64,000 nucleotides of DNA, from contig NZ_JAPQNS010000018.1 of assembly GCF_028867935.1 (NCBI RefSeq), positions 71,923 to 135,922 on the forward strand. Direction: 5' to 3'. This document shows positions 18,144 through 27,600 of this stretch, piece by piece (the stretch's first letter is position 1; each line of letters opens with the position of its first letter). Position numbers and translations under genes: made by a program. This stretch comes from Flavobacterium sp. SUN052. GTDB lineage: Bacteria > Bacteroidota > Bacteroidia > Flavobacteriales > Flavobacteriaceae. Below the pieces are notes generated by a model. It ran no database searches, was not told the DNA's origin, and saw only the letters and a list, made by a program, of their open reading frames with translations.

Positions 18144-19934
18144 CTACTGGCTCTTAATCCAGCTATCCATTTTGGTCTCAAAAATGGCCAGGGGCATCGC
18201 CCCGTCTTTCAGCACCTGATCGTGGAAGGACCGGATGTCGAACCGAGTACCCAGGGCTTTCTCCGCCTTTTGGCGCAGGGTCCTGATTTTCAACTCGCCA
18301 ATCTTATAAGAAACCGCCTGCCCCGGCATGGCGATGTAGCGCTCTATCTCCTGAATAGCATCAGCCTCCCTGACGGGTTCGTTGGCTAAGCTGTACTGAA
18401 TGGCCTGCTCGCGCGTCCAGCCTTTCTGATGAATGCCCGTGTCGACTACCAGCCGGATGGCCCGGTGCATTTCCCCCACGTAATAGCCTAACATCTGGAA
18501 AGGATCGGTGTAAAGACCCAGCGCCTTCCCCAGACTCTCGGCGTATAACCCCCAGCCTTCAATGTAAGCCCCGTAACTACCAATTTTCTGAAAGGCAGGC
18601 AGGGCGGTGTTTTCGTTCTGGAGTGAAATCTGGTAGTGGTGACCCGGAATGGCCTCGTGCAGAAACAGGTCTTCCATATCCCAGTAACTGAATTTGGTCG
18701 CATCGAGCACAGGGAAATAAAAAACGCCGGGGCGCGAGCCGTCGGGTGTGCCCCGCATATAATGAGCGGCTGACGATGCAGCCAGGTACTTCTCGATCGG
18801 ACGAATCTCGAAGGCTGTTATCGGGACCATATTGAACAGACTCGGTAACTGGGGCTTCATGGTCTGGTAAATCGTTTGAAACCCAGCCAATACGGCCTCA
18901 TCCGTTTTATACGGAAAGAATTTGGGGTCCGTATTGAGGTAGGCAAAGAACGCTTTCAGGTCGCCGGTAAAACCCACCTGCTGCCGGATACCTTCTATCG
19001 CCTGCCGAATCCGTTTTACCTCGCTCAACCCCAGGGTATGCACCTCATCAGGTGTCATGTTCGTCGTTGTCCACGATTTAACCAAGTACGCATACTGCGC
19101 TTTGCCGTTAGGTATCGCGTCAAGGCCAACCGTTTCGCGGCACCGGGGCAGATACTCGTTCTGGAGGAACGTGTAGAGCCGACGGTAAGCAGGTATAATC
19201 TGCTGCGTAATGGCGGTGGTATAGGCCGTTGTCAGGCGTTGTTTGTCTTCGGCGGAGAAGGTGGCTGGTATCGTTTGTACCGGCTTGTAAAAAACACTTT
19301 TCGTCACGTCGTCAACGAGCATCGCTTTTATCTGGGGTAATACTTTCGCGATTACCACCTTCGGCTGCATATAGTTTTGCGCCATCCCCGTCCGCATATT
19401 GGCAATGGCGGTATCGGTCAGCGCGACAAAGCCATTGATTCGTTTCAGAAAATCGTTGTAGTCTTTCACCGACTTAAACGGGTGAACACTAGCCCCTGAA
19501 CCGAGTAGCGAAAAATTTGATTGAAAATCCCACATCTGATTCATGGGCGTCAGATGCGCCGGAAATTCCATCGCTGCCAGCTTAGTGGTTAGGTCGTAGC
19601 GAAAAATCTGGCAGTTGAGCTTATCCCGCTCACCCAGTTGGTTCTCGTCATAAGCTTTCAGCCCATCCAGATACCGCGTGTATAAACGCTTCATCTGATC
19701 GCGGTAGGTTTGGCTGAAGGGGTTTCCTAGTTGATCGTTGTAGCGGTAATCGCCCATGACCGAAGCCGTTGTCGGGTTCAGTTTCAAAAAATCCTCATAA
19801 TACCCTGTCAATAAGGACTGAAAACCGGGGGGCGACGGGGCAGGTGTTTGACCAAAGGCCAGTGGAGCGCAGGCGACGAATAACAGCAGCAGACAAGTAC
19901 GCATGGACAAACAGAGTGGGAAGACGTGTTTCAT
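18144..19934 (-). CDS. Secreted DUF885-family putative metallopeptidase
   Basis: A 596-residue protein with a signal peptide and the DUF885 core. The hallmark HEAIPGHH begins at about His426 and resembles a zinc HExxGH-type site; the second conserved region EGWGLYAE follows at about 455. DUF885 proteins are predicted peptidases with little biochemistry. The start is set at ATG 19934, which precedes the hydrophobic segment; ATG 19904 gives a shorter signal peptide and is possible. The open frame extends upstream to 19997 without homology. A 31-bp direct-repeat element lies 80-110 bp before the start (20014-20044), matching one before the M13 gene. Confidence 0.88.
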   Translation of the reverse strand: MKHVFPLCLSMRTCLLLLFVACAPLAFGQTPAPSPPGFQSLLTGYYEDFLKLNPTTASVMGDYRYNDQLGNPFSQTYRDQMKRLYTRYLDGLKAYDENQLGERDKLNCQIFRYDLTTKLAAMEFPAHLTPMNQMWDFQSNFSLLGSGASVHPFKSVKDYNDFLKRINGFVALTDTAIANMRTGMAQNYMQPKVVIAKVLPQIKAMLVDDVTKSVFYKPVQTIPATFSAEDKQRLTTAYTTAITQQIIPAYRRLYTFLQNEYLPRCRETVGLDAIPNGKAQYAYLVKSWTTTNMTPDEVHTLGLSEVKRIRQAIEGIRQQVGFTGDLKAFFAYLNTDPKFFPYKTDEAVLAGFQTIYQTMKPQLPSLFNMVPITAFEIRPIEKYLAASSAAHYMRGTPDGSRPGVFYFPVLDATKFSYWDMEDLFLHEAIPGHHYQISLQNENTALPAFQKIGSYGAYIEGWGLYAESLGKALGLYTDPFQMLGYYVGEMHRAIRLVVDTGIHQKGWTREQAIQYSLANEPVREADAIQEIERYIAMPGQAVSYKIGELKIRTLRQKAEKALGTRFDIRSFHDQVLKDGAMPLAIFETKMDSWIKSQ

Positions 19935-20013
19935 TGGAATGAAGGGTAGAGAGGGTATAATCCGTGTTCTATTTATCACAAAGCTCAGCCTTCGCACATT
20001 AATGCCCTGTCAG

Positions 20014-20044
20014 ATTTGGGGCAGATATCATCGAATTGGGGACA
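20014..20044 (-). promoter_or_regulatory. Direct-repeat operator candidate, copy 1 (upstream of DUF885 gene)
   Basis: Read on the minus strand: TGTCCCCAAT, 11 bp, TGCCCCAAAT. The half-sites start 21 bp apart, two helical turns. The 11-bp spacer begins TCGATGAT. The same arrangement occurs at 24516-24546 before the M13 peptidase gene, with the match continuing into flanking bases (AAAATG next to the first half-site). Phased direct repeats suggest a tandem-binding activator. Confidence 0.55.
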
Positions 20045-20075
20045 TTTTGCCTGTAAGAAGAAAAAAATGCTCGCG

Positions 20076-22139
20076 TTAAGCGTTTCTGTTGGCTGGGATC
20101 GTTATGATAAATTCGGTGAACTGGCCCGGAACACTGTCAACTATCAAATTGCCGCCGTGGCCCTTAGTGATAATGTCATAACTCAAGCTCAGCCCTAAGC
20201 CCGTTCCTTCGCCGGTGGGCTTGGTGGTGAAAAAGGGCTGGAATATCTTGGCCCTTACCGCGTCAGTTATGCCCGTGCCATTGTCGCTCACCCGAATCTC
20301 GACCTGCCCATTGACCTGCCTGGTGCTGACTGTCACCTTCGGCTCATACTCAGCCGGGGAGAGTTTCTGTTTTTCGTTGACGGCGTAAAAAGCGTTGTTG
20401 TAGAGATTCAGCAACACCCGCCCCAGCTCTTGGGGAACCACCTCGATGCGCCCTAAGTCAACCTGGAAGTTCGTTTTCAGGTCAGCGTTAAAGTCCTTGT
20501 CTTTGGCCCTCAAACCGTGAAAGGCAATCTTGAGGTATTCATCGGCCAGAGCGTTGAGGTCGGTGGGGCGTTTCTCGCCCGTGCCGGTGCGGGAGTGTTC
20601 GAGCATGCCCTTGACAATGGCCGAGGCCCGGCCCCCGTGGTGGTGAATTTTTTGCAGGTTCTGGGCGAGGTCGTCAGCAATGGCTTTGGCTTCCTGGGTA
20701 TCGCCCCGGTCGAGTTCATCTTTCAACTCGGTGACCAGCTCAGCCGATACTTCCGAGAAATTATTGACGAAGTTCAGGGGGTTTTGAATCTCGTGGGCGA
20801 TGCCCGCTGTTAACTCACCCAGACTGGCCATTTTCTCTTTCTGGATGAGCTGGGTTTGGGTGGCTTTCAGCTCAGCGAGTGATTGCTCTAACTGAAGGCT
20901 TTTCTGATGAATGACCGTATTCGCCTTTTGCTTTTGAGTATAGCCAAAGACCAGTAAGCCCAACAACACACCTAGCAATCCTATACCTCCCAGCAAATAG
21001 GTTCGTTGTTGTTTTTGCTGTTGAAGTTGCACGGCTGAGAGCTGTTGTTCGAATTTGAAAGCCGTTTCTTTTTTGTCGAAATCGTACTGAAGAGTAGCTG
21101 CCGCAATATTGCTGGTGTTTTGCTGGTTAATGATCAGCTCTTTGGTTTTGATAAAGTCCTTGAAACTGGCAAAGGCAGCCTGTGGCTCACCCAGCGCTTC
21201 CTGGATCTGACTCCGGGTTTGATAGGCTCGATATAAGAAGTCTAGATCGCCCAGTTCCGTTGCCAGCACGACGGCACTGTCAATATAGGCGCTGGCTTTT
21301 TTTAACGTACTGGCTTTATCACCCCTTAACAGTGTCGTTAAGAAAGTGGCGTTGCTGTCCGTGGCAATTTTCAAATACAGCTTACTAAGGTTGTTATAAC
21401 TTGTTACTAATGTGCGCTTATTTCTATTTGCTTTACTTAGGTTTAGCCCGTCTTGCAGATAGGCTAGGGCTTTGGAATAATCGGCCAAGTTGAGATAGGC
21501 CAGGCCCACGTTGTCGAAATTCATTTCTTTAGGAGCACCTCGAAACCCCATCGCTTCATTTAGTTTCAACGATTTTAGATGGTAGTCCAGCGCTTTGGCA
21601 TACTCACCTTGTTCGCTGTATACTTCACCTACGTTGTTCAGCCAAATTACTACGTCGCCTTTATTGCCCAATTCCTCGGCGCTTTTCAGGGCTTTTTCAT
21701 AGTTGGCTAAGGCTTGGGGATAATTGGCCAGGTAATGGTAAATGATCCCCACACAGCCTGTTAAGACACTAACCCCTTTTTGGTCTTTTATTTCTTCCGC
21801 TATTTTCAAGCCACTTAAATAAGCCGTCAGGGCCTGGGGATAATTAGACTTAATTGCGTAAATATTTCCAAGAATAAAATAAGCGTCTGCCATCCTTTTT
21901 TTCCAGGTCAATCGCCGGGCTAGTACCAATGACTGGTTGGCATAGTTGATCCCTTCGTTGGGGTTAATGTCGGAATAGGAATAACTTATCCAATACAGCA
22001 GCTTAACCCGGTTGGTGTCGGGTTTGGCTCGGGGCAATTCGGCCAATAGCGAATCCAAGCGGGCTTGCCCTGCTTTGGGTTGAGCAAAGGTTGAACTATA
22101 CGCTACTAAGAGAAGGAAAACTAGTAAAAGTCGCGGCAT
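20076..22139 (-). CDS. TPR-containing sensor histidine kinase
   Basis: A 687-residue kinase. Signal peptide (1-18), at least four tetratricopeptide repeats (about 55-260), a further helical part, one membrane segment at about 385-405, a coiled coil, then the dimerisation/phosphoacceptor helix with His449 (GIAHEIQNPLNF) and the HATPase domain (N box NLYNNAFYAV, G boxes DNGTGI and GTGLGLSLS). It resembles the TPR histidine kinases common in Cytophagales. No response-regulator gene is adjacent, so the partner is unknown. The frame extends upstream into the M13 gene, but ATG 22139 gives the signal peptide and avoids that overlap. Confidence 0.9.
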   Translation of the reverse strand: MPRLLLVFLLLVAYSSTFAQPKAGQARLDSLLAELPRAKPDTNRVKLLYWISYSYSDINPNEGINYANQSLVLARRLTWKKRMADAYFILGNIYAIKSNYPQALTAYLSGLKIAEEIKDQKGVSVLTGCVGIIYHYLANYPQALANYEKALKSAEELGNKGDVVIWLNNVGEVYSEQGEYAKALDYHLKSLKLNEAMGFRGAPKEMNFDNVGLAYLNLADYSKALAYLQDGLNLSKANRNKRTLVTSYNNLSKLYLKIATDSNATFLTTLLRGDKASTLKKASAYIDSAVVLATELGDLDFLYRAYQTRSQIQEALGEPQAAFASFKDFIKTKELIINQQNTSNIAAATLQYDFDKKETAFKFEQQLSAVQLQQQKQQRTYLLGGIGLLGVLLGLLVFGYTQKQKANTVIHQKSLQLEQSLAELKATQTQLIQKEKMASLGELTAGIAHEIQNPLNFVNNFSEVSAELVTELKDELDRGDTQEAKAIADDLAQNLQKIHHHGGRASAIVKGMLEHSRTGTGEKRPTDLNALADEYLKIAFHGLRAKDKDFNADLKTNFQVDLGRIEVVPQELGRVLLNLYNNAFYAVNEKQKLSPAEYEPKVTVSTRQVNGQVEIRVSDNGTGITDAVRAKIFQPFFTTKPTGEGTGLGLSLSYDIITKGHGGNLIVDSVPGQFTEFIITIPANRNA

Positions 22140-22302
22140 GGATTTGGTGGCAAGAGGAAGGAGAACAGCCAAGGTACTCAATTGGAGTCCGGTAAGCTGA
22201 AGTAATAAGTTGTGTGTTGGGTAAGTCCGGCACCTTCGGGATAGTTGATCACTCTTTCCAACCCCAGCCAGTAGCCAGATCTTACCCGCACGGCAGTTTT
22301 TA

Positions 22303-24384
22303 CTACCAGACCTTAATCCGCTGATCAGGGGTCTTATACATTTTATCGCCCGGTTGCACATCGAAGGCTTTGTACCAGGCATCCAGGTTGGTTAGCGGTC
22401 CATTGCAGCGAAACTGATCGGGGGCGTGCGGATCGGTCAGGAGTTGTTGCGCCTGCGATTCGGGCAGCATGTTGGCCCGCCAAACCTGCGCCCACGACAG
22501 AAAAAACCGCTGATCGGGTGTGAACCCGTCGATTTTGGTTTTACCCTGGCCCTGTTTCGTCTTCTTAAACGCATCGTAGGCAATGGACAGACCGCCGAGG
22601 TCGGCCAGGTTTTCTCCTAGTGTCAGTTGGCCGTTCACCTTAAGCGAATCCAGTACTTTGAAGCCAAAAAACTGCTCTTTTACTTTATCGGCGCGTTTAG
22701 TAAAATTGGCCGCATCGTCTTTGGTCCACCAGTCGCGCAGGGTTCCATCGGCATCGTATTGGCGGCCCTGATCATCGAAACCGTGGGTCATTTCGTGGCC
22801 AATCACGGCACCGATACCACCGTAATTAACTGCATCGTCGGCTTCCGCATCGAAGAACGGAAATTGTAGAATAGCCGCCGGAAACGCGATTTCGTTGTTC
22901 ACGGGCATGTAATAAGCGTTCACCGTTTGAGGGGTCATTAACCATTCTGTTTTATCAACGGGTTTGCCCAGTCGGCTAAGATTGTCGGTGTACCACCACT
23001 TGTTGGTCGCCAGCACATTGCCGTATAAATCGTCGCGCCGGATGGTTACGCCCTCGTAATTTTTCCATTTATCGGGATAGCCAATCTTACGCTTAAACGC
23101 ACTGAGCTTAGTTAAGGCGCGTTTCCGGGTGTTGGCAGTCATCCAATCGACGGCGTTGATATGTTCTTTGAACGAGGCTTCGAGATTATCAATCAGCACC
23201 AGCATTCGCTGCTTGGCTTCCGGCTTAAAAGACTGTTGCACATAGAGTTGTCCCAACAGTTCGCCCAGCGATTGGTCGATCAGTCTGCTTCTGCGCTGCC
23301 AGAGGGGTGTCAATTGTTTCTGACCCGACAGCACCTTGTTGAACGCAAAGTTTTGGTTCACAAACGACGTACTCAGATACGGAGCCGCGTTTTTAAGCAG
23401 GTTCCAGCGCATGTACACTTTGAGGGCCTCTACAGGGGTTGCTGTCAGTAAACTATCCACAGCGTGATAGAATGACAGGCTTTGAACCAGCACCGTGTCT
23501 TGTACAGGAATGCCCATTTTGGGCATCCACTCACGCCAGTTAATGCCGGGCGTTTGCTTCGAGAAATCGCCCACCGTCAGTTTGTTATACGTTTTAATAG
23601 GGTCGCGGGACTCTACGCGGGTCATTTGTGCGTTGGCCAGGGCTGTTTCCAGCATAAAAATCGCGTCGGCGTTGGTAGCGGCCCGGCCCGGTTCTTCGCC
23701 AATCAGGGCGAACATTTTGGTCAGGTTATCCCGGTAAGCATCCTGGATTTTCTGGCTGCGTGGGTCGTTTTTGAGGTAATAATCCCGGTCGGGCAGTGTA
23801 ATGCCTCCCTGCACAAATTGAAGCGCGTACTTACTGACGTTTCGACTATCCTGCGCCACATACATTGAGAAAAACATGGTGCTTCCCTGGGAGCGCTGAT
23901 ACGCAATTTCGTTCATCAGGTCGGCTTTGTTCTTTACTTGTTCAATGCGGGCGAGGTCGGCTTTGATAGGGTCGAAGCCCTTCTGATCAATCGCCAGACT
24001 ATCCATGCCGCTGGCGTAGAAATCGCCCACCATCTGGTGCAACCGTCCTTTGCCGGGGTTTTGGGCAGCTTCTTCGAGCAGTGATTTCATGGCATTGAGG
24101 CTTTTCTCGTACAGGATCATGCCACTTCCCCAACTGGTTTTTGACGCCGGTACGGGGTTTTTCTTCAGCCATTCGCCATTGGCATACTGGTAAAAGTCGT
24201 CACCGGGTTTCACGGCGAGGTTCATATTCTGCCGGTCGATGAAGGGCGTTTTCGGGGCTGTCACCTTAACGGTGTTTCGGGCCAGACGATGCCGAGACTT
24301 ACCGGGTTTGCTATTTGGAGGAGTAGCAGCCATCAGGCCAGCCATCAGCATCACTACAGAAAAGAAGGTAATTCGTTTAATCAT
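22303..24384 (-). CDS. Secreted M13-family metallopeptidase (neprilysin/PepO type)
   Basis: A 693-residue zinc endopeptidase. It has a signal peptide, the N-terminal DFYQYANGEWLKK motif of the family, the zinc site HEMTH starting at about His530 (IGHEMTHGFDD), the third ligand in ENLADLGG some 60 residues later, and the C-terminal NAPDQF-like (HAPDQFRCNGPL) substrate-binding segment ending in a Trp. Such enzymes cut small peptides. A 31-bp direct-repeat element (24516-24546) lies about 130-160 bp upstream. Together with the M3 and DUF885 genes it forms a block of three exported metallopeptidases on one strand. Confidence 0.94.
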   Translation of the reverse strand: MIKRITFFSVVMLMAGLMAATPPNSKPGKSRHRLARNTVKVTAPKTPFIDRQNMNLAVKPGDDFYQYANGEWLKKNPVPASKTSWGSGMILYEKSLNAMKSLLEEAAQNPGKGRLHQMVGDFYASGMDSLAIDQKGFDPIKADLARIEQVKNKADLMNEIAYQRSQGSTMFFSMYVAQDSRNVSKYALQFVQGGITLPDRDYYLKNDPRSQKIQDAYRDNLTKMFALIGEEPGRAATNADAIFMLETALANAQMTRVESRDPIKTYNKLTVGDFSKQTPGINWREWMPKMGIPVQDTVLVQSLSFYHAVDSLLTATPVEALKVYMRWNLLKNAAPYLSTSFVNQNFAFNKVLSGQKQLTPLWQRRSRLIDQSLGELLGQLYVQQSFKPEAKQRMLVLIDNLEASFKEHINAVDWMTANTRKRALTKLSAFKRKIGYPDKWKNYEGVTIRRDDLYGNVLATNKWWYTDNLSRLGKPVDKTEWLMTPQTVNAYYMPVNNEIAFPAAILQFPFFDAEADDAVNYGGIGAVIGHEMTHGFDDQGRQYDADGTLRDWWTKDDAANFTKRADKVKEQFFGFKVLDSLKVNGQLTLGENLADLGGLSIAYDAFKKTKQGQGKTKIDGFTPDQRFFLSWAQVWRANMLPESQAQQLLTDPHAPDQFRCNGPLTNLDAWYKAFDVQPGDKMYKTPDQRIKVW

Positions 24385-24515
24385 GGGGAGATTGGGATTG
24401 AGTCAAACCGTTTGGTTGGTTTGAAAGCAGGTTAGAAACTCTTGAGGAGGTGTGGAAATAGACCCCCTCTGACATGGTATCAAAGGTTGAGTATTCTTCC
24501 CTCTTGCGCTCTCCA

Positions 24516-24546
24516 ATTGGGGGCACTCATCATCGGATTGGGGACA
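24516..24546 (-). promoter_or_regulatory. Direct-repeat operator candidate, copy 2 (upstream of M13 gene)
   Basis: Read on the minus strand: TGTCCCCAAT, 11 bp, TGCCCCCAAT, with half-sites 21 bp apart and a spacer beginning CCGATGAT. It matches the element at 20014-20044 at 18 of 20 half-site positions or better and in most of the spacer. It sits between the M13 gene and the terminator of the HTCS gene. Confidence 0.55.
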
Positions 24547-24560
24547 TTTTGGCCTGAAAC

Positions 24561-24592
24561 AAAAAAAACGCCCGTTTATAGGCGTTTTTTTT
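24561..24592. terminator. Intrinsic terminator after the HTCS gene
   Basis: The stem pairs an A-rich arm ending in ACGCC with GGCGT plus eight T, around a loop of 8-9 nt. It lies 35 bp after the HTCS stop and has T-runs in both directions, so it insulates the HTCS transcript from the M13 promoter region. Confidence 0.85.
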
Positions 24593-24626
24593 GTCCCATT
24601 GGGACGACATCGTGCTTCGTTTGTGT

Positions 24627-27600
24627 TTACCCAACCCCGCTGGCAATGAATTCAGTGGGTGTTTGCTGGTAGACTTCTTTGAAGACCAACCCGAAGTGAG
24701 ACGGTGTACTGAACCCAACCAGATCGGCCGTTTCGGCAACATTGTGACCAGAACGGAGCAACTCGGCCGCTTTTCGTAGTCGATAATTTCGAATCAACTC
24801 GGCCGGTGGAAGTTGAATGACGGTCTGCACTTTGCGATACAGGGTTTTGCGGTTCATGGCCAACTGACCAGCCAGCCAATCGACATTGAGCGAAGGGTCG
24901 TCTAGGTTGCCTTCCAGCAGGGAGTAAATGCGCTGTAGAAATGGGTCGGCTACTACCGGGGCTGCTTGTTCAGTATGCGAGTTTTCGGGCGAAGCGGTGC
25001 TGATACCGGGCAGGGAAAACTGTTTCCGGTAATGATCTCCCAGTTTTTGCTGTCGGGTGATCAGGTTGTGCAGCCGCAGGTGCAACTCGGCCACACTGAA
25101 GGGTTTCGACAGGTAATCGTCGGCTCCTTTTTGCAAACCATCCAAGCGACTCTGCTGGGCTGATTTGGCCGTCAGCATCACCACCGCAATGTGGTCGGTG
25201 TCAGAGTTGCTTTTAATGAGCCGGGTTAGTTCGTGACCATCCATGCGGGGCATCATCACATCGGTCAGCACCACATCAGGCAGCTCGCTTTGGGTTAAGG
25301 CCCAGCCCGCTTCGCCATCACCGGCTTGCAACACCTGATAAGTGCTGGCCAGTTCGCCCACCAGAAACTCGAGCAACTCGTCGTTGTCCTCCACAATTAA
25401 GATACTGGGGAGCGGAAGAGGCTCATTTGGATGTGCGCCAGACAGCGCTTGTATGGGCGAAACCGTTGATGCAGGGGCTGGTTGGGTTGGCTCCGACCAG
25501 CGTAGGGGAGGGGCGTTGACCGCTGCCGATACAGGCTGAACGGGCAGCATTAACTGGAAGGTAGTCCCTACGGCTAATTGACTCTGCACGGTGATGATAC
25601 CACCCAGCAAATCGACCAGTTCCTTCACCAGCGCCAGGCCAATGCCGGTTCCTTCGTAGTGACGCGTACTGGATGTGTCAGCTTGATAGAAGCGGTCGAA
25701 AATGTGGGGTAACTGATCATCACTGATGCCTACTCCTGAATCGACCAACTGGATCTGCATCCCCGACAGGGTGTTAGCCGTCCAGACGGGCGTACCAGTC
25801 AGGCTCACCGCTCCACCCGCCGGGGTAAACTTGAGTGCATTCGACAGGAGATTGGTCAGGATTTTCTCCCATTTATCAGCGTCGAAAACGTGTTCCTGCG
25901 CTGGAAATATGTCCACATCGCAGCTCAGCGTTACGCCTTTCTGCTCAGCCGACCGCCGGAAAACGGTAACGATATGGTTGATGAACTCCCGAACATTGCC
26001 CTGCCGGAGCGAAACGGCCATGTAGTTACCTTCCAGTTTGGACAGATCGAGCAGTTGATTGATAAGCCGTAGAAGTTGTTCGGCATTGCGTTGGACGGTG
26101 GTGAGCATGGGCCGGTCGAAGCGGTTTTCCTGAAGCAGTTTCTCGACCGGGGCAATGATCAGCGCAAGGGGCGTGCGGAACTCGTGGGTGATGTTGGAGA
26201 AAAAGCGGGACTTCAACTCATCAACCGTTTTAAGTTGTTCGGCTTCCCGGCGGTTCATTACCAATTCCTGTTGCTGCCGAATCCGGTTCGTGTAAAATCG
26301 GATATACCCCCAAATGGCTCCACCGGCCAGCAGTGCGTAGAGACCGTAGGCCCACCAGGTGGCCCACCAGGGCGGCAGAATAAGCAGTTGAATGGAGGCT
26401 TGGTTGGGAGTCCAGAATCCGTTGCTGTTGGCGGCTTTCACCCGGAACGTATACCGACCCGGTGGCAGGCTGGTGAAGGTGGCCACATGCCGATTCCCGT
26501 TTTGCACCCAGTTGGGGTTGATGCCCACGAGCTGATAAGCATACTGGTTTTGCACCGGCTGCTCGTAGGAAAGGCCAGCAAACCCAATCGATACCATATT
26601 TTCATCGTGGGTCAGGCGAACCACGCTGTCGGTGAGTACGCGTTGCTTATCCAGTACGCTTAGCTCAGTGATACGGACCGGAAACGGGCGGATGTTGTCG
26701 TGAATCTGCTCCGGGTCGAACTGGACAATGCCGTTCTGACTGCCGAAAAAAAGCTGATTGGGTTGCCGGAAAACGGCGTTTTGCAGAAACTGATTGCTGG
26801 GCAGACCATCGGTTACTTCGTAACTGTGAATCGCCCTGCTGTTGGTATCATACCGGCAAATGCCCTTATCGGTGCTGAGCCAGAGCCGCCCCGACTGATC
26901 ACCGGTAATACCAACTATAGTGGTGCCGGGAATCCCATCCTGGTGCGAAGTTACCGTAAACGTACCCATTTCGGGGTCGAATCGGTTCAGCCCTCCCTCG
27001 TGCGTGCCAACCCAGATAACCCCAAAATTATCTTCGTAAATAGACTGTACATCGTTGCTGCTCAACGTTCCTTTCGAGCCGGCCTGATGACGGACAAATT
27101 GACCTGTTCGGGGATTGAACCGACCCAGTCCCAGCTGACTAAACAACACCCATACCTGCCCTTGTCGGTCGGCTAATAATCCATTAATAGCTCTGCTGGT
27201 CAGCCCATTAGCCTTACCTTCTGTGTACAGATAGTACTGGTACTGATGGGTAACCGGATTGAAGGTCGCGATGCCGCCTTCTCCGCCAACCCAGAGAATG
27301 TCGGTTGGTTTACGGTTAAGGTATTGGACGGAAATAAATTGAACCGGAAACGCACACGGGTAACCGGTATACTGCCCCGTCTTCTGGTCGAAATGATACA
27401 GGCCATCCGTCGTGCCGAACCACACATCCGTCGAGCCATCAGCATATAAGGCATTTACAGTATTGTTGTGTGCTTTAGTCGAGCCCAGTTGGTTCGGCGG
27501 TACAGTGACCAATTGCTTCCGCGTTGCCGACAAGCGATATACCGTAGTTGAAGTGCTGAACCAAAGCTGGCCCCGACCGTCGTAGACCAACGCATTGACT

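Noticed and set aside
20076..22382. Longer reading of the TPR histidine kinase starting inside the M13 gene region
   Set aside because: The first 81 codons lack homology and overlap the end of the M13 gene; ATG 22139 starts a proper signal peptide.
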